Assembly: GCA_027576995.1 (NCBI GenBank)
Contig: JANBQC010000037.1
Location: 19,619 to 83,618, forward strand
Origin: Dimargaris cristalligena
Lineage: Eukaryota; Kickxellomycota; Dimargaritomycetes; Dimargaritales; Dimargaritaceae
DNA length: 64,000 bases
Direction of reading: 5' to 3'
Positions 35,201-47,100 of the stretch are shown here, piece after piece (positions within the stretch are counted from its first letter, which is position 1; each line of letters opens with the position of its first letter). The notes beneath the pieces are model-generated. The model was given only the letters and a program-made list of their open reading frames with translations, had not been told where the DNA came from and searched no databases. Position numbers and translations under genes: made by a program.

Positions 35201-38200
35201 AGGAAAGGGCGATGGTTCTACCCTAGCCTCCATAGGAAAATTCGACTACAATTCCTAAACTATTAATAGCAGCGTTCTTTAGGGGTGGGGGGGTACTCCA
35301 ATGGGGAGTGTCTGGAGTTGGCTGGGGTGGTGGAAAATAGGGGGGCATTAGTACCCATATTTGGCATTGGGCACATTTTATCTTGAAGGGCTGGGGATAA
35401 ACTAGTGAATGGCTCGCCTGGTTTGCGATTGGTGATAAGAATCGGGTTATTTATCCAATCCCAGAGAGTTTCCCGAGGAAAAGCTACTTGTCCAGTTTGA
35501 CGTCGGTATTTAAATTTATGAATCTAAACTGATACAGGACTTGTTGTTCGTCTGTGGGCACTTGAACGTAATTAAATATATCCATTTTTTAACGACTTAT
35601 TTATACCTCTCGAATTCTCGATATTTGTTCTGAACCCCATGGCCAATTACTTCCAACGATTCGGGTTGCTGGGCGAGGGGATCCTACCGTCGATGAGGGG
35701 TTGCCCCTAGCCTAGATGGCCCGTTAACATTTAAACTTAAGTGGGCCCCACATGATTTGCAATTGATAGAAGGGGTACGGATAGTAGTCGGCACTGCCGA
35801 AAAATACGCCGTTCTCCTTGGTAAGTTATAGAAGATCCCGATGATGTAGAGAATATATCACTATTACCACGAATAAATGGCCCCAATGGGGTTAGCGCGA
35901 AAGGAATAGGGAGAATCCTTTTTTTTAAAAAATAAAAAACATCTGTTTTTGGGGACTTGGGGTGTGGCATGGTTCCCAATGACATCGTTCATTCGATCGT
36001 CCATCGTCCCACCAAATTGAATAATATAATGTTTGCGGGGTTATTTCCGAATCTATGTAGTATCGGGGGGTTTAAGCTCATTTGTGCCGCCAAATTTATG
36101 GTCCCTCCCCTTTACCCCTCCCCCTACGGGCCCTTGTGACCCATACCCTGGTTTAACGAATTCGTGACCGATTCCGATTTGCCTATAATAGCATTAGTTC
36201 GCAGATGACTCTGCAACGCTGGCCATATGACTTTAATTCGACTGGCTGGCCGATAGCGATGTCATTAGCCAACCCCTGTGGAAAAAAAACCCCCCCGACC
36301 GATCCATGGCAGATGGGCCGCACCTACCTATTAAATCCAAGGCAGATGGTTAAGATCTGTCCCCATATTCTTACAGATCAGTATCGATGTATCTCTGTAT
36401 ATGAGCACACACACATATATATATATACACTAGCGAATCACCGGCATTGTCGGGGGGGGGGGCTTACAATAGGCGGTTCCGATGGGTTAGGTCACACCTG
36501 TAATCCTTTTTTGTAAACCAGAGATGGGGAAGGCAGGCATAGCTGTAATGTAAATGTACTCGTGAGAGTAATATCGGTAAGAGATTGAACTTACATGCCT
36601 TGGGCACAGGCGGTATTGTTGCACAGAGAGGGGGGGAGTGGGCGGGTTGGTAAACACCATTTCCCCCCGAAAATATGTTGGTAAATTATATATAATATTT
36701 CTGGGATGGAAGACGATACCCGTTTTTTCTCATTCTGCATTCAGAATTACCTAATTACATTCTGCTTATAGTATCGCGTTGTATATGGGATGTATGCAAG
36801 CCCCAATGGGTTGGCCTTGAAGTGTATGGGTGGCTTCCAGTGGATGGCTAAACCTGTCCTTTTAGATAAATAATAGGAGGTGGTGAGAGGGGGTGGGCGG
36901 GATCCCTCTATCCATCCTGTTTAGGCGGTCATCCGCCCTTTAAATCTGATGGCGTTGATGGCTCGGTCCTCGATGGGCCGTATCCACCACTGCTATCAGT
37001 CCTGCACCACCGAGATACCACATATCGTCCGGTATTGGTTTCGAAAAAAAAGGGGGGCACAGCTTACGCAGTGGTACCGATTTCAGGACCATGAACCCAG
37101 CAGCCCAGTGTCTCCTGGTTTTTAGCATCAGGTCATCGGAATACCAAGGTGGAAGAGGGGGGTTGAAAGAGTACCCCACCAGCACTATTGTCCATCTGTG
37201 CGGTCAGACCCTTTTATAAATCGACACCAGAAACACTGCCATCCTGAAGGGCAAAAGAGATAGGGGTGTAAAACATTAAATACCTAAAAAAATGGGGACC
37301 CTTAGTAAGTTAATGGTTTTCCTTACAATGTCCACAAAATAGACCCTTCCAATACATCAGTGTAACCATAAGGGATTGTAGTCAAGAAGCATTAGCCCTT
37401 CCCAATCCCGCATGGCCCACCCTCCCTTATTTAAAAATATAAAATAATTAATGTATTGAAATCCTGTCCCCATTCTATTAGGCTGAGAACTTCCTAATGG
37501 CTCTTCTTCAGTAACACTTAAGTTGTTTTTTTTTAGAATATGCTATGTACTTGATTCTAATCCCCCAGGTAGCCGTTTAACAATTACGATGCATTAGATG
37601 CAGATGAGATACACCCCCCTCCTCTTATTATATACCGTATGTAATGTGGGTAGCCATTAGAATATTAGCCATCGGCCATCGCTGGGAGCGATAGGCACCC
37701 CATCGGCGATGAAATAATATTACTGCCGTATTTGTCCATCACTTAGTACCCGCAGGTTCAACTCACTCCCTTGACTGAGGGAATGGGTGTGGGTGAGAGT
37801 CTAGGAATTTACTACCTGTGTAATGGGCTACCCGGCGTACAGATAATTATATTCAAATACCTTAGAAGCGAAACGTCCTTGAGCTAGTTTTACTATATAC
37901 CCTACCACTCTTCCGGGGATGTGATGTGCGACTATTATTACGCCTGGTGGTTCCTTCTCATTTATACTGATATATTATGCCACAATCAACCCCATGGGGG
38001 ATTCGCTTTTGCCAATCAATAGGCCATGTCCAACCACCCAGTCGTTGGAGGCAATATCGTACACAGTGACAAATGTAACCTTATATAATCGTGACAGTGA
38101 CAGTATCAAAAGGTAGGGGATTGGTGCATCATCTAGTGAGTATTACTTTTTTTTTTCTTGCAGATGACGTTATCGCCAATTCGATTATGATCTCCAGAAT

Positions 38201-38561
38201 CTGGGTGATCGTAGAAATAGGTAGGAAACATTAGGCCGTCTAATTTTAAATGCCCGTTTAGGGGGAATTATTCGCTGTGTATTGAAGCAGATCTGGTATA
38301 CACATAGGGGCAATATAATAATGGATATATCTATGGCACCTATTATGCAACCACAGAGAGATGGCGGAGAAAGTCGCTGAGAATCAGTGAATGAGTTACC
38401 AGCAACGGATGTGCCCCACACACTGGACCCCCATGTAAGGTATGAGAATGATACAACTTGACCATGCTGTAGAACCTCCACATATAAGTAGAAATATTAC
38501 CAGGTAAAAATACGCCCAACTGTGCTATCCTATTGACACTCCATTAAAAAGTATGTATGGT
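29273..38561. other. Gene-poor region of 9.3 kb
   Basis: No gene is recognised. A decayed tRNA-like sequence lies at about 29380-29440 (-). A minus-strand frame at 32098-32562 is open over 155 codons apart from one TGA. A (TA)n tract is at 31494-31513 and a GTT repeat at 30186-30206. Short open frames elsewhere fit chance. CpG content is ordinary until about 38.6 kb, where it falls abruptly. Confidence 0.45.
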
Positions 38562-39117
38562 TGTTGTCACCTGGGTTTACCACTCTTAGTCCATCAAGAG
38601 TCCCGGGGATAGGCTTCTCACAGTAGGCAGGACTTAGACTCGGCCAAGCAGGCTACTAGCATCAGGGAGGGGTCAGTACTAACCAATAAAGGATGAGTGC
38701 AGGCTAATGCAAGGGAAGTGCAGAGGGCACACTTACTGGCTAATACAATAGGGTGAGCATATAGGGAGTTTATTGAGGTAAACTATGGGGGTGAGGAAAA
38801 TAAGCTAAGGAACTGAACTGGTCCCAGAGGGGCCTGGTTATTTATATACAGGGACTACTCATAACAAGGGGTCCTTGAAAGCAATGGGATGAATAAAGAA
38901 GAGGCAAGGGGCAGGGCCTTGACCAGGGGCTTACATCCGGAAGACTTGAGTAAGAGAGAAGGAACATTAGATCAGCTGGTGGAGTATTGCATGAGAAGTG
39001 TTGGGGCCTGGCCATAGTGGGCTATATAGTAAGGGGAGAGTAATATGGCACAATAAGGCAAGATTGGATAGGACAATCAGTTATTCCCATATTTAGGGAG
39101 GATTAGGTGGGCCGACA
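38562..39117 (-). mobile_element. Solo-LTR-like sequence, copy 1 (minus orientation)
   Basis: On the minus strand this begins TGTCGGCCCACCTAATCC and ends GGTGACAACA, so it has the TG...CA ends of a retrotransposon long terminal repeat, 556 bases long. It carries a TATATAAATAA element (plus coordinates 38838-38848) and, further downstream in LTR orientation, AATAAA (38769-38774), as expected for U3 and R. It is clearly homologous, in inverted orientation, to 39973-40560. No primer-binding site, polypurine tract or protease/integrase/reverse transcriptase coding sequence adjoins it, and I could not find a target duplication. CpG is nearly absent. Confidence 0.6.
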
Positions 39118-39972
39118 GTTGTGGCAGTACATTTCAGTATTATTCAATTGGAAATGCTTATAATCCAAAAAAAAAACTATATAAATATTAGATAGTAGGT
39201 TCAAGGTTTTATTAGTGGATAGTAGGTACTTAATGTTTATTAAAGGATGGGTCATTTTATCCAGATAATTGATCAACAATATAATGGTCAGTGTATATGA
39301 TATGCTAGAAACTAGATAGACCATGTGCAGGTCAGGCCATTTCCAGAAGTGGTGAAATAATACAGATGGATAAACCATGTGAAAATATCTATGTCATCAC
39401 TTAGGCTTAAGGTTCTTCAAATCTACTGCAAGAGACACTGTGGTTTTCTTAGTAAGGAGGTATTGATATTACAGTTAACAGTCAGTAGGGGGTTTGGTTA
39501 CAAATCAGCTTGGGGTATGAAAAATAAGGACTCCCTGCTTAGACAGCTGTACTCGTGCTCTGTTCTAAGAATCACCAATTATCAGGTGAAGGGTCTTACA
39601 AAGATGGGCTAAACCACCACTGTAAGGGGGGAACATTCACTCATGATGGCCAATGTACCTATATGTTCTGCATGACCAGATCATCTACCACAGAGCTGGT
39701 GCTGGCTGGGCTGGATCAGAACCATTAGACCTTGATACATCATGCTTTGTTAATTCCAATTGCACACCAGAAAATAAGGAGCCCAAGGTACTGGATTAGA
39801 GTATGCCAGATTTGGGACCAATGGCATTATGTTATGAAACCATTTGATTTTAAGGGGCACCTCAATTCATTGAGTATTAGAACCTTTCTTTTAGAGATAA
39901 AAATAAACATGCTATTCATCAACTGAACATGGCCATCAATATATAATATATACTATCTATGCCTGACACTCT
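39118..39972. other. CpG-free spacer between the two LTR-like copies
   Basis: About 850 bases with only one CpG by my count (near 39543). It contains short frames such as 39379-39612 (+, 77 codons) and 39103-39378 (-) that resemble nothing known. It may be decayed element sequence or an earlier insertion site. No splice or coding signal is convincing. Confidence 0.45.
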
Positions 39973-40560
39973 TGTTGGCCCTCCTAATCTAACTTAATCC
40001 AGACATAATAATCACCCATCCTTATTAGGCCTTATAGCACCATATTAACCTTCCCCTGGTCACCCCTGGCACTATGGGATCACCCTATATCACATAGCCA
40101 TTCCCCTTCCAGACTCCTTGGTTTACACTAATCACTCCCATGCTGATCTGACAACTCTTCTGGTTCCTAATAAAGTCTTCCAAGTCCTCACAGCCATCTG
40201 GTTGGCTTATTTATTGTACCTTAGTCTTAGTAGTATCCTCCTTCAGGGACCTCCCTCTGGAGTCATCCCCACATATATATAACCAGGCCCCACTGGGACT
40301 GGTGCAATTCCTTAGCTTATTCTTACCCCCATAGTTTACCCTAATAAACCCTGTATACACTCATACCCTTATATTGACTAGTAAGTATGCTTGCTGCACG
40401 TCCCTTATGTATACCAGTATTCTAGTAGCCTTTATTAGTTAGTACTATGCCCCTGCCTAGTGCTAGGACCTGCTTGGCTGAGTCTAAGCCCCATCTACCA
40501 TTAGAAGCCTATCCTCAGGACCCTTGACAGACTAAGAGTAGTTAACCCGGGTGACAACCC
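39973..40560 (+). mobile_element. Solo-LTR-like sequence, copy 2 (plus orientation)
   Basis: Begins TGTTGGCCCTCCTAATCT and ends with GGGTGACAACC, 588 bases long. It has a TATATATAA box at 40274-40282 and AATAAA at 40343-40348, the order expected for U3 followed by R. It matches copy 1 in inverse orientation through most of its length: the AACCAGGCCCCACTGGGACT block, the AGCTTATTCTTACCCCCATA block and the CTTGACAGACTAAGAGTAG end block all have counterparts. The two copies point away from each other. No internal retrotransposon genes lie beside it. Confidence 0.6.
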
Positions 40561-41100
40561 TTATGCTCTATTCATCATGGTAGAATCCCATATAGTCTCA
40601 CATGAGTCAGATGATACTATACCTTTTCATTTGAAGTACCCAACCCATATAAGCCATTTAATAAATCAAGTAAGATGCATTGTATGTATATATGTGTGTG
40701 TGTGTGTATTAATACCTAAGGCCAAAGTGAAGGGCTGTGACTCAATCAGACCATTAGCCACCCCATTTCCTTTTGTCCCATCCCCCAGTGAGCTATAGTT
40801 GGCATGTTTCTTTTTCTATACAATAACTGGGGCCAAGGTCTGCAGAACAGCAAGTCCCCATGATATTTGGGATCCCCTTTTAAAAAGGCCAACTTGGGTT
40901 ACATGCATACTGAATATAATATTATACCAGACCAATTGCCTCAGTGGTTGATGTCCAAAGGCATTGGCCAATAGTGCCTACTGGGTGCCATTGATTTCAA
41001 ATTATGAGACTCTTAGTCTTAGATGCTGGCTAATAGTAATATATTTACATACAGTTGAAGGACTCTTAGACAAGGGGTCACGAACTGGCACAGGGGCTAT
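40561..41100. other. CpG-depleted flank of the repeat island
   Basis: CpG remains almost absent to about 41090 and then returns to normal frequency. It contains a (GT)n run at 40695-40707. The segment near 40865-40900 (AAAAAGGCCAACTTGGGTTA) weakly resembles 57075-57100, suggesting shared repeat ancestry. No gene is seen. Confidence 0.45.
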
Positions 41101-44100
41101 AGACTATTGTGTCTGGTAATCATCAGGCGAGTGAACAGTTATAGTCTTTCACCATAGTAAAATGTAGCTGCTTATATAATATATTACTTTACGTGGTACG
41201 GACTCTTGATTGTGTTTCATTTACAATATGTGCAGCATTTAATGCCTCTCTTATGTTGCTTTATTAATTAATAGAACAAAAATACCTTAACGATCACTAC
41301 AGTGTTGGCAATTACCACTCATAATGATATATATCATTACAGTAAGGCACCTCGTCTTAGTTGGTGCCCAACTTCTGCTTGATGCCATAGTTATGGTGAC
41401 CCGGTGAGGCCTAGATTCACGAGGACCCTATATCAACTTGTTTGACTAATACTTGAAGGCCATCACCACTAATCTTCACGGTTGATTCAAACCCATCCAT
41501 TTCCAACCGAAGCCTTTCAAAGACCTGCCAATACCTCCCCGTGCCACCATTCCCTTCCTTGGACAACCCTCCAGTAGTGTCAATATGCATAAATACTTAC
41601 ATGAGGTATAACATACTATCCCTTTTCTTATACCTACTACGTTTACCCCAATAAACTTTTATATATCCGCCCCCAATTGCCACCCTACACGCTAGTGTAC
41701 ATATGCCAATATCACCTCCCCCTCTGTTCCGTAGCAATTGATAGCCAGTCAAACCTATTCAAATAGATTAATCGGTTTATTTTCTTACCGTGAATTGCTC
41801 ACGGAGTAGAAAATCGGGCCGAGGGGTATAGTGGTACCCGCAAAACTACTACATCCATGCCATTATCGCGATAAAATGTCCATTAACAAGATAGTTAGTT
41901 TATCGGAGGTTGGTGGGAAATGGGACTAAAAACCGGATAAGAATACAAGGTAGCCGATTACGGTAAGGTTACTCAATTAGCCATTCTTTAACAGATTTCT
42001 CCAACAGTGGAGCCAGCGATTAAGGTTTTACAAGTATGGTAGCTATGATGGTACAATGGCTCCGATGGGTTATACAGCCCTTATCGCTTTATCCGCGCAT
42101 GTTTTGTGCCGATGATGAAGGGCGGCTTAAATATGCAGAATCGCAATAACCGCCGGTATGTTTTTAAAATCCCCTATTATTAGTACGATGAAACATTTAT
42201 GCCAGCTGTTGGCCAAAGTGCTGCCTTGATTGTGCCTTCACCACCTAGAGCATAGCGATGGCGTATGGGATGGGGAGAGGGATGGTGAGAGTTGGCTAGA
42301 TTAGATCGTAGCACGCGCCAGTCAACCCCATCGAGGGACCATCGTAACACATAATTAGGGAGGAAAACCAGCCCAATAGGGCACCTGTTAACTACGATAA
42401 GTGGGGAGGCCTGCAGCCATGAAGCTATCCGTCCGCCCCCCACCGAATATAAATCGATGGGCTGATGTCAAACCAAGCCGAAAAGACTAATGACCTGTTG
42501 CCAAATGGAGTAATACATTCTAATGGCTGCTCTATAGCTGTCTCGGATATAGTGTGCTTTTCTTTTATGATTTCCCCAGCGGCTCGTGGTCTGGGCTCTT
42601 TGCGCCCAGAATAACTTTGCGTTCCGAAATGATACTGAGTGAATAGACGAGCCTCACCCGCGATGTATCCAACTTCCTTTATTAGTAATTAACTAAACGA
42701 ACCCACCTCTAGATTATCCACCAACTCATGTATTGTGGTTAGCTTGGTCAACGACGTCGCTATAGTTGAGACCAGCATTGTCGACTGGTTTATTTAGGAT
42801 ATACTTTTCATCCGAGTGTACGCTGTTCTATAAAAATAGACCACTCAATTCCCAATATACGCAATGAGTAGTGGGAACCGACTGGAAATAGCCACCATCT
42901 ACCATCTTGGAATACCCACGAACTGGAAAAATCCTTACACTCATTCATTGCAGGCGGCAGATGCTGAGTTGTCTCTGATAATCTTTACTGCCATCTAAGA
43001 CCCACGGGTTGGCGTTTTGGAAGTACTCCTGGAGAAAGGCTCCGGCCGGTGTGGGTTTAACACACTCACTGGCTGCTAGATTCATCCACTCATAGGGAAA
43101 CCCATGAAGCACTTTGGTGACTTTTCGCACACTTACCGGGCTATATTACTCACCGATACATTCGACCATAAGTAACCCCCCCCCCGGTCACTAGCTAGTT
43201 AGTCGCACGACCATACTATAGTTTATAACCCTCGCTATGGTAAACTAAGTATAGTGTGAGGTGCCTCGTTAATTTATTCCCACCAAGGCTGCACTTACAT
43301 CGGGAGCAAGAATTATCCGAGATGGGAAATACTCCTCATTACCGTGCGGACCACCTCACCCAACAATAATAGTCGCAGGATCATCGGCTTCCCCTATAGA
43401 CCCCACCAGTAGCATGGGAGGAGCTAGTTCTAAAAATATCCCTTAACATAAAGCCCTTCGCCCACTCAAAAAAGGAAAAGGCCAACTGCGAGGCGCTGGG
43501 GATTATCTGGTCCGATCCACCTTAATACGTTGACTGAAAACGAATTTGGAGATGGAGCAGCCCAATTGCTTATCTGATCAGCAGGAGGTATGGACTGGAG
43601 AATGTAGGGAATGAATGTAGCAGAACACTAAACCATGTCATAGCCCATTCACCTAGCTCTGTAGTGGGTTTCGGGCGACTGTTGGCGGGCCCCTTAGTAG
43701 CCTCGATATATCTAGCTTCAGCCGAATGGACTGTGGTAAACCTCCTGGCTAGGATTGCCTCCCTATATACCATAGGTTCTACTCATTCTATCAGTATATT
43801 TATCTAAATTGATTACTTTATTCATCGATCAAAATTGCGGGAGTAAGTAATATTATACAAAGTGACCTGGCTAAACTGATCAGTGAGACTTGTTGGGGAA
43901 GGTACATCAGCTTTCGAAGAATGGATACAGTTTTGACCTCATGTACTCGTTCACGAGTATCAATCTTAATTTAGCTTCACTATTGCCTATTTCTATTGGA
44001 ATTGGTGGAAAATATCCCAGGTACATTCAAAATAATATGCTGCCATTTCAAATGGGTATTATAAGGAATAATAAGCATAGGTGTTCTGAAAAGGCCAGTT

Positions 44101-47100
44101 GGGGAATCCGGTATTTATGCTCCACAGGACCATTACACCATCGTCCGTTGGCCCTTTATGAGACTACGGGTATGATACGGGGCTATTATGTATCGTTAAT
44201 GGTAAGAATATTTCAAGAATAGTCCGTTTCTTGCTAACTGAATGTGCCCAATAGTAAAAGGGCAAAAAATTTTAGCGCCAGCTGCTACATATCGCTTTAG
44301 TCGTTTTCGTTTGGCTAATCTCACTTACCGATGAGTGCCAAAACAATAATGAAGGTGTTCGTTGGAAAGCACTGGATTTGCAGAACATTTAACTAGAAAC
44401 GCAATAATGGAGCAGTACCACAGTACCCACCCCCTCCCGCTTTCCCATCTCCCTAACATCACCGCAGGCCACTCAGCTGCATTATTCTTCCATATGCCAT
44501 TCTTAACCCCCCCCCTGGTAGAGATTATCCTCAACGGACCATGTCAATTGGTGCCAATCTGAGTCAATGAGTGAACGCCATGGAAAAATGATTTCTAGAG
44601 TAGCAAAATTGGATAACCCTGGTTACATTAGCGGGAAATCGGGTATTCATTAGTCGGTTCAGTCACGATCACCCAAACGGGAATCATCGATATATTAGGA
44701 CAAGCGCGGTTGGACATTCCGTTTTTCTGTTTCCCTCTAACCTATTTCCGCCATTCATCATCTTGCTCGCCTTTTCCGGATTCTATTAATCTTATTAGTT
44801 GCCCATAGTCCCCTCCAGATTTTCTATCTGTAAACGAACGGACCACTTGAAATGGATCCTGAATGATGACCATTCAGTTTAAGCCTAACCAATTATGTTT
44901 CGTGCATCCACTTGACCTACCCCTTCTTGCGGTGTGCTTCAGCCGAACTTCCCTTTGTTGTTTTACATCACCTAAGCCCCTTTGTATCCCTGCTTCCTAC
45001 CGGATGCCATACATTTTTACCATTTTGGTCAATATTTATTCTTAACCTTGGCAGAGTAACCTAATACTATAATAACTATATAAACCAACTTAGGTGACAA
45101 GAATTTAGGCCCCATGTATGTCCCCAGGAAGAGGAATACATATTGTGGTCTTTGATGAAATGCATTAGCCCGGGCATGCTTCAGAGGTAGAGTGGTAGGC
45201 TGGTGGGGGGGTATAGTGTAGGAGGGTCGCATACCATTGCTAGTGGACCTAGTTGGAGGTTAAACCGTTGTTAAGCTGGAAAAATAAAATAGAACGGGAA
45301 TAGAGGGGAGTGTCTCATAACTGCCACATTGCCATAATTGGAAGATGCCCGTAAAACTATGTCATACTTCGAAGAGGCAATGAAGGGAGTATCTGGGACA
45401 ATGGCCAGATTAAAAAGGTGATTCATTGGGTAGATCCTTAGACGGCAATGTGCCGCAGACAACATGCGATTATACTCGCTGAGTTGTTTCCTGGCCCTTC
45501 CCCTCGTGCAGCATCCTTGATTGCTTATATTTAGATGAAATTGCGCTTAGAGCGATTGTGGTTTATGAGTAAATGTCGTCGTTTCCAGTATACAGAATAT
45601 TCACTCAACGCCTCCCCAGCCTTATTGGTAAGGTGTATTTACTTTGCCGGATGCGCTTAAAAATAGATTCTGAATAGGCGGGATTGTCGATGGCTGAAAC
45701 ACAACCGCCGTCCATTGGCTTTGCATTCCTCCGGTGCCTTAACTCCCTCCGTGAGGATTCGGTTATTATGATGTCAGAAACAGTATATATATATATATAA
45801 ACAGGAAATTTGGGCTTTCCTTCCCTTACATTCCCACCACATAGTAGAAGGTGACTTTGATACTGTTACGCGGGTGTGACGAATATAAGATTAACGAGCG
45901 CATGCCCCACAGCCAGATGGGATGGCAATAACGCTAATACATTGCAAGTCACCAGGTAATAATTCGTATGCACTCTTCGGGTTCATCGTTCAATCTAGAA
46001 AGCGGGGAAAATAATCAATGGGACATTTTATCTGTAATGGGGGCAAGCAGTTTTAGTAGAAATACACTCTAAACCGAGGTTTGGGAATGGGGCATTTTGT
46101 TTTACCACTTCGATTATATATCCACTTGGTAACCCCCCTGACCCTTCTCCGAAGGATTATGCAAGCTAGCCCAGTAGAATAGGCAAATACATATGTAAGT
46201 CTGTCATGGCAAATGGGTTAGGGAAGGAAGCCTGGTCCACACCATGGTACACGTTAACGTGAAGGAAATTAGCATGTAAATGTAAAAGAAAAAGAGGGTT
46301 TGGTCTAAAGAGTTAATATCCAGAGATACATCCGAATATTAACCCAACGAATAGGAACAAAACAATGCAGATCGCCACCAATCGATACTCACAAAAAACA
46401 ATAAGTCGTGCCTATAATATGAACAGTGGGGACCGGATAACACGGAGGTAAATTCCAGTGTGAGACCCATTTGCGTTTTCTGCCAAAGGTAGAGGAACCT
46501 CTGGCCGGGTATTGGGTATTTAATATAACCATATATATTCGTCAGTTTTGCCCAATATTCGTACTAGTCATGCCTGCAGCTGCGATGCGCCAGGGTGCGC
46601 TGGTGGCTAATTTGAAATTGACTGGTATTGTATGGCTTTACCCGAGTAGCGCAGCTCTATTTGGCCGCGAGACAACTTTTTAATGGACCTGGAGTATAGT
46701 CGAGCCCCGCCCCAACTTTTATTTCCGGTGTTAATCTGTTTTTTTGTTAATGGCGAGGGGGGAGGGGTAAGAAGGGTGTCTTACAGTCCTCGGAATAGGT
46801 GGTGAACCAAACGGATACCCACAGTGCTGAATTGGGTGAACTCCGAAACCTACTGGGTGCATATCTGATGGATATTACTTAGGTTTCTATCGTGTCCTAT
46901 TAGCACCCCCCGTTTCTTCTATTGCGGTAGCCAGCGGACCAGCCCGTTAATCCCCTTTGAAATAACGTCCGTGCAGCATCTCACCCCGGTCGGAATCTGA
47001 ACGCGCCGGGAAGTAGTGCAATAAAATGTATGAATGTTTGGGCCTGTTTGCGGATGCGACCGTAGTTGCCGGCTGAATCGGCAGTATTAAGGAATGGGAT

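Noticed and set aside
37752..37775. GCAGGTTCAACTCACTCCC resembling a T arm
   Set aside because: The stem does not pair and no anticodon arm lies upstream.
43890..44222. 110-codon plus-strand open frame
   Set aside because: No known motif, no splice or promoter context that stands out; within chance expectation.
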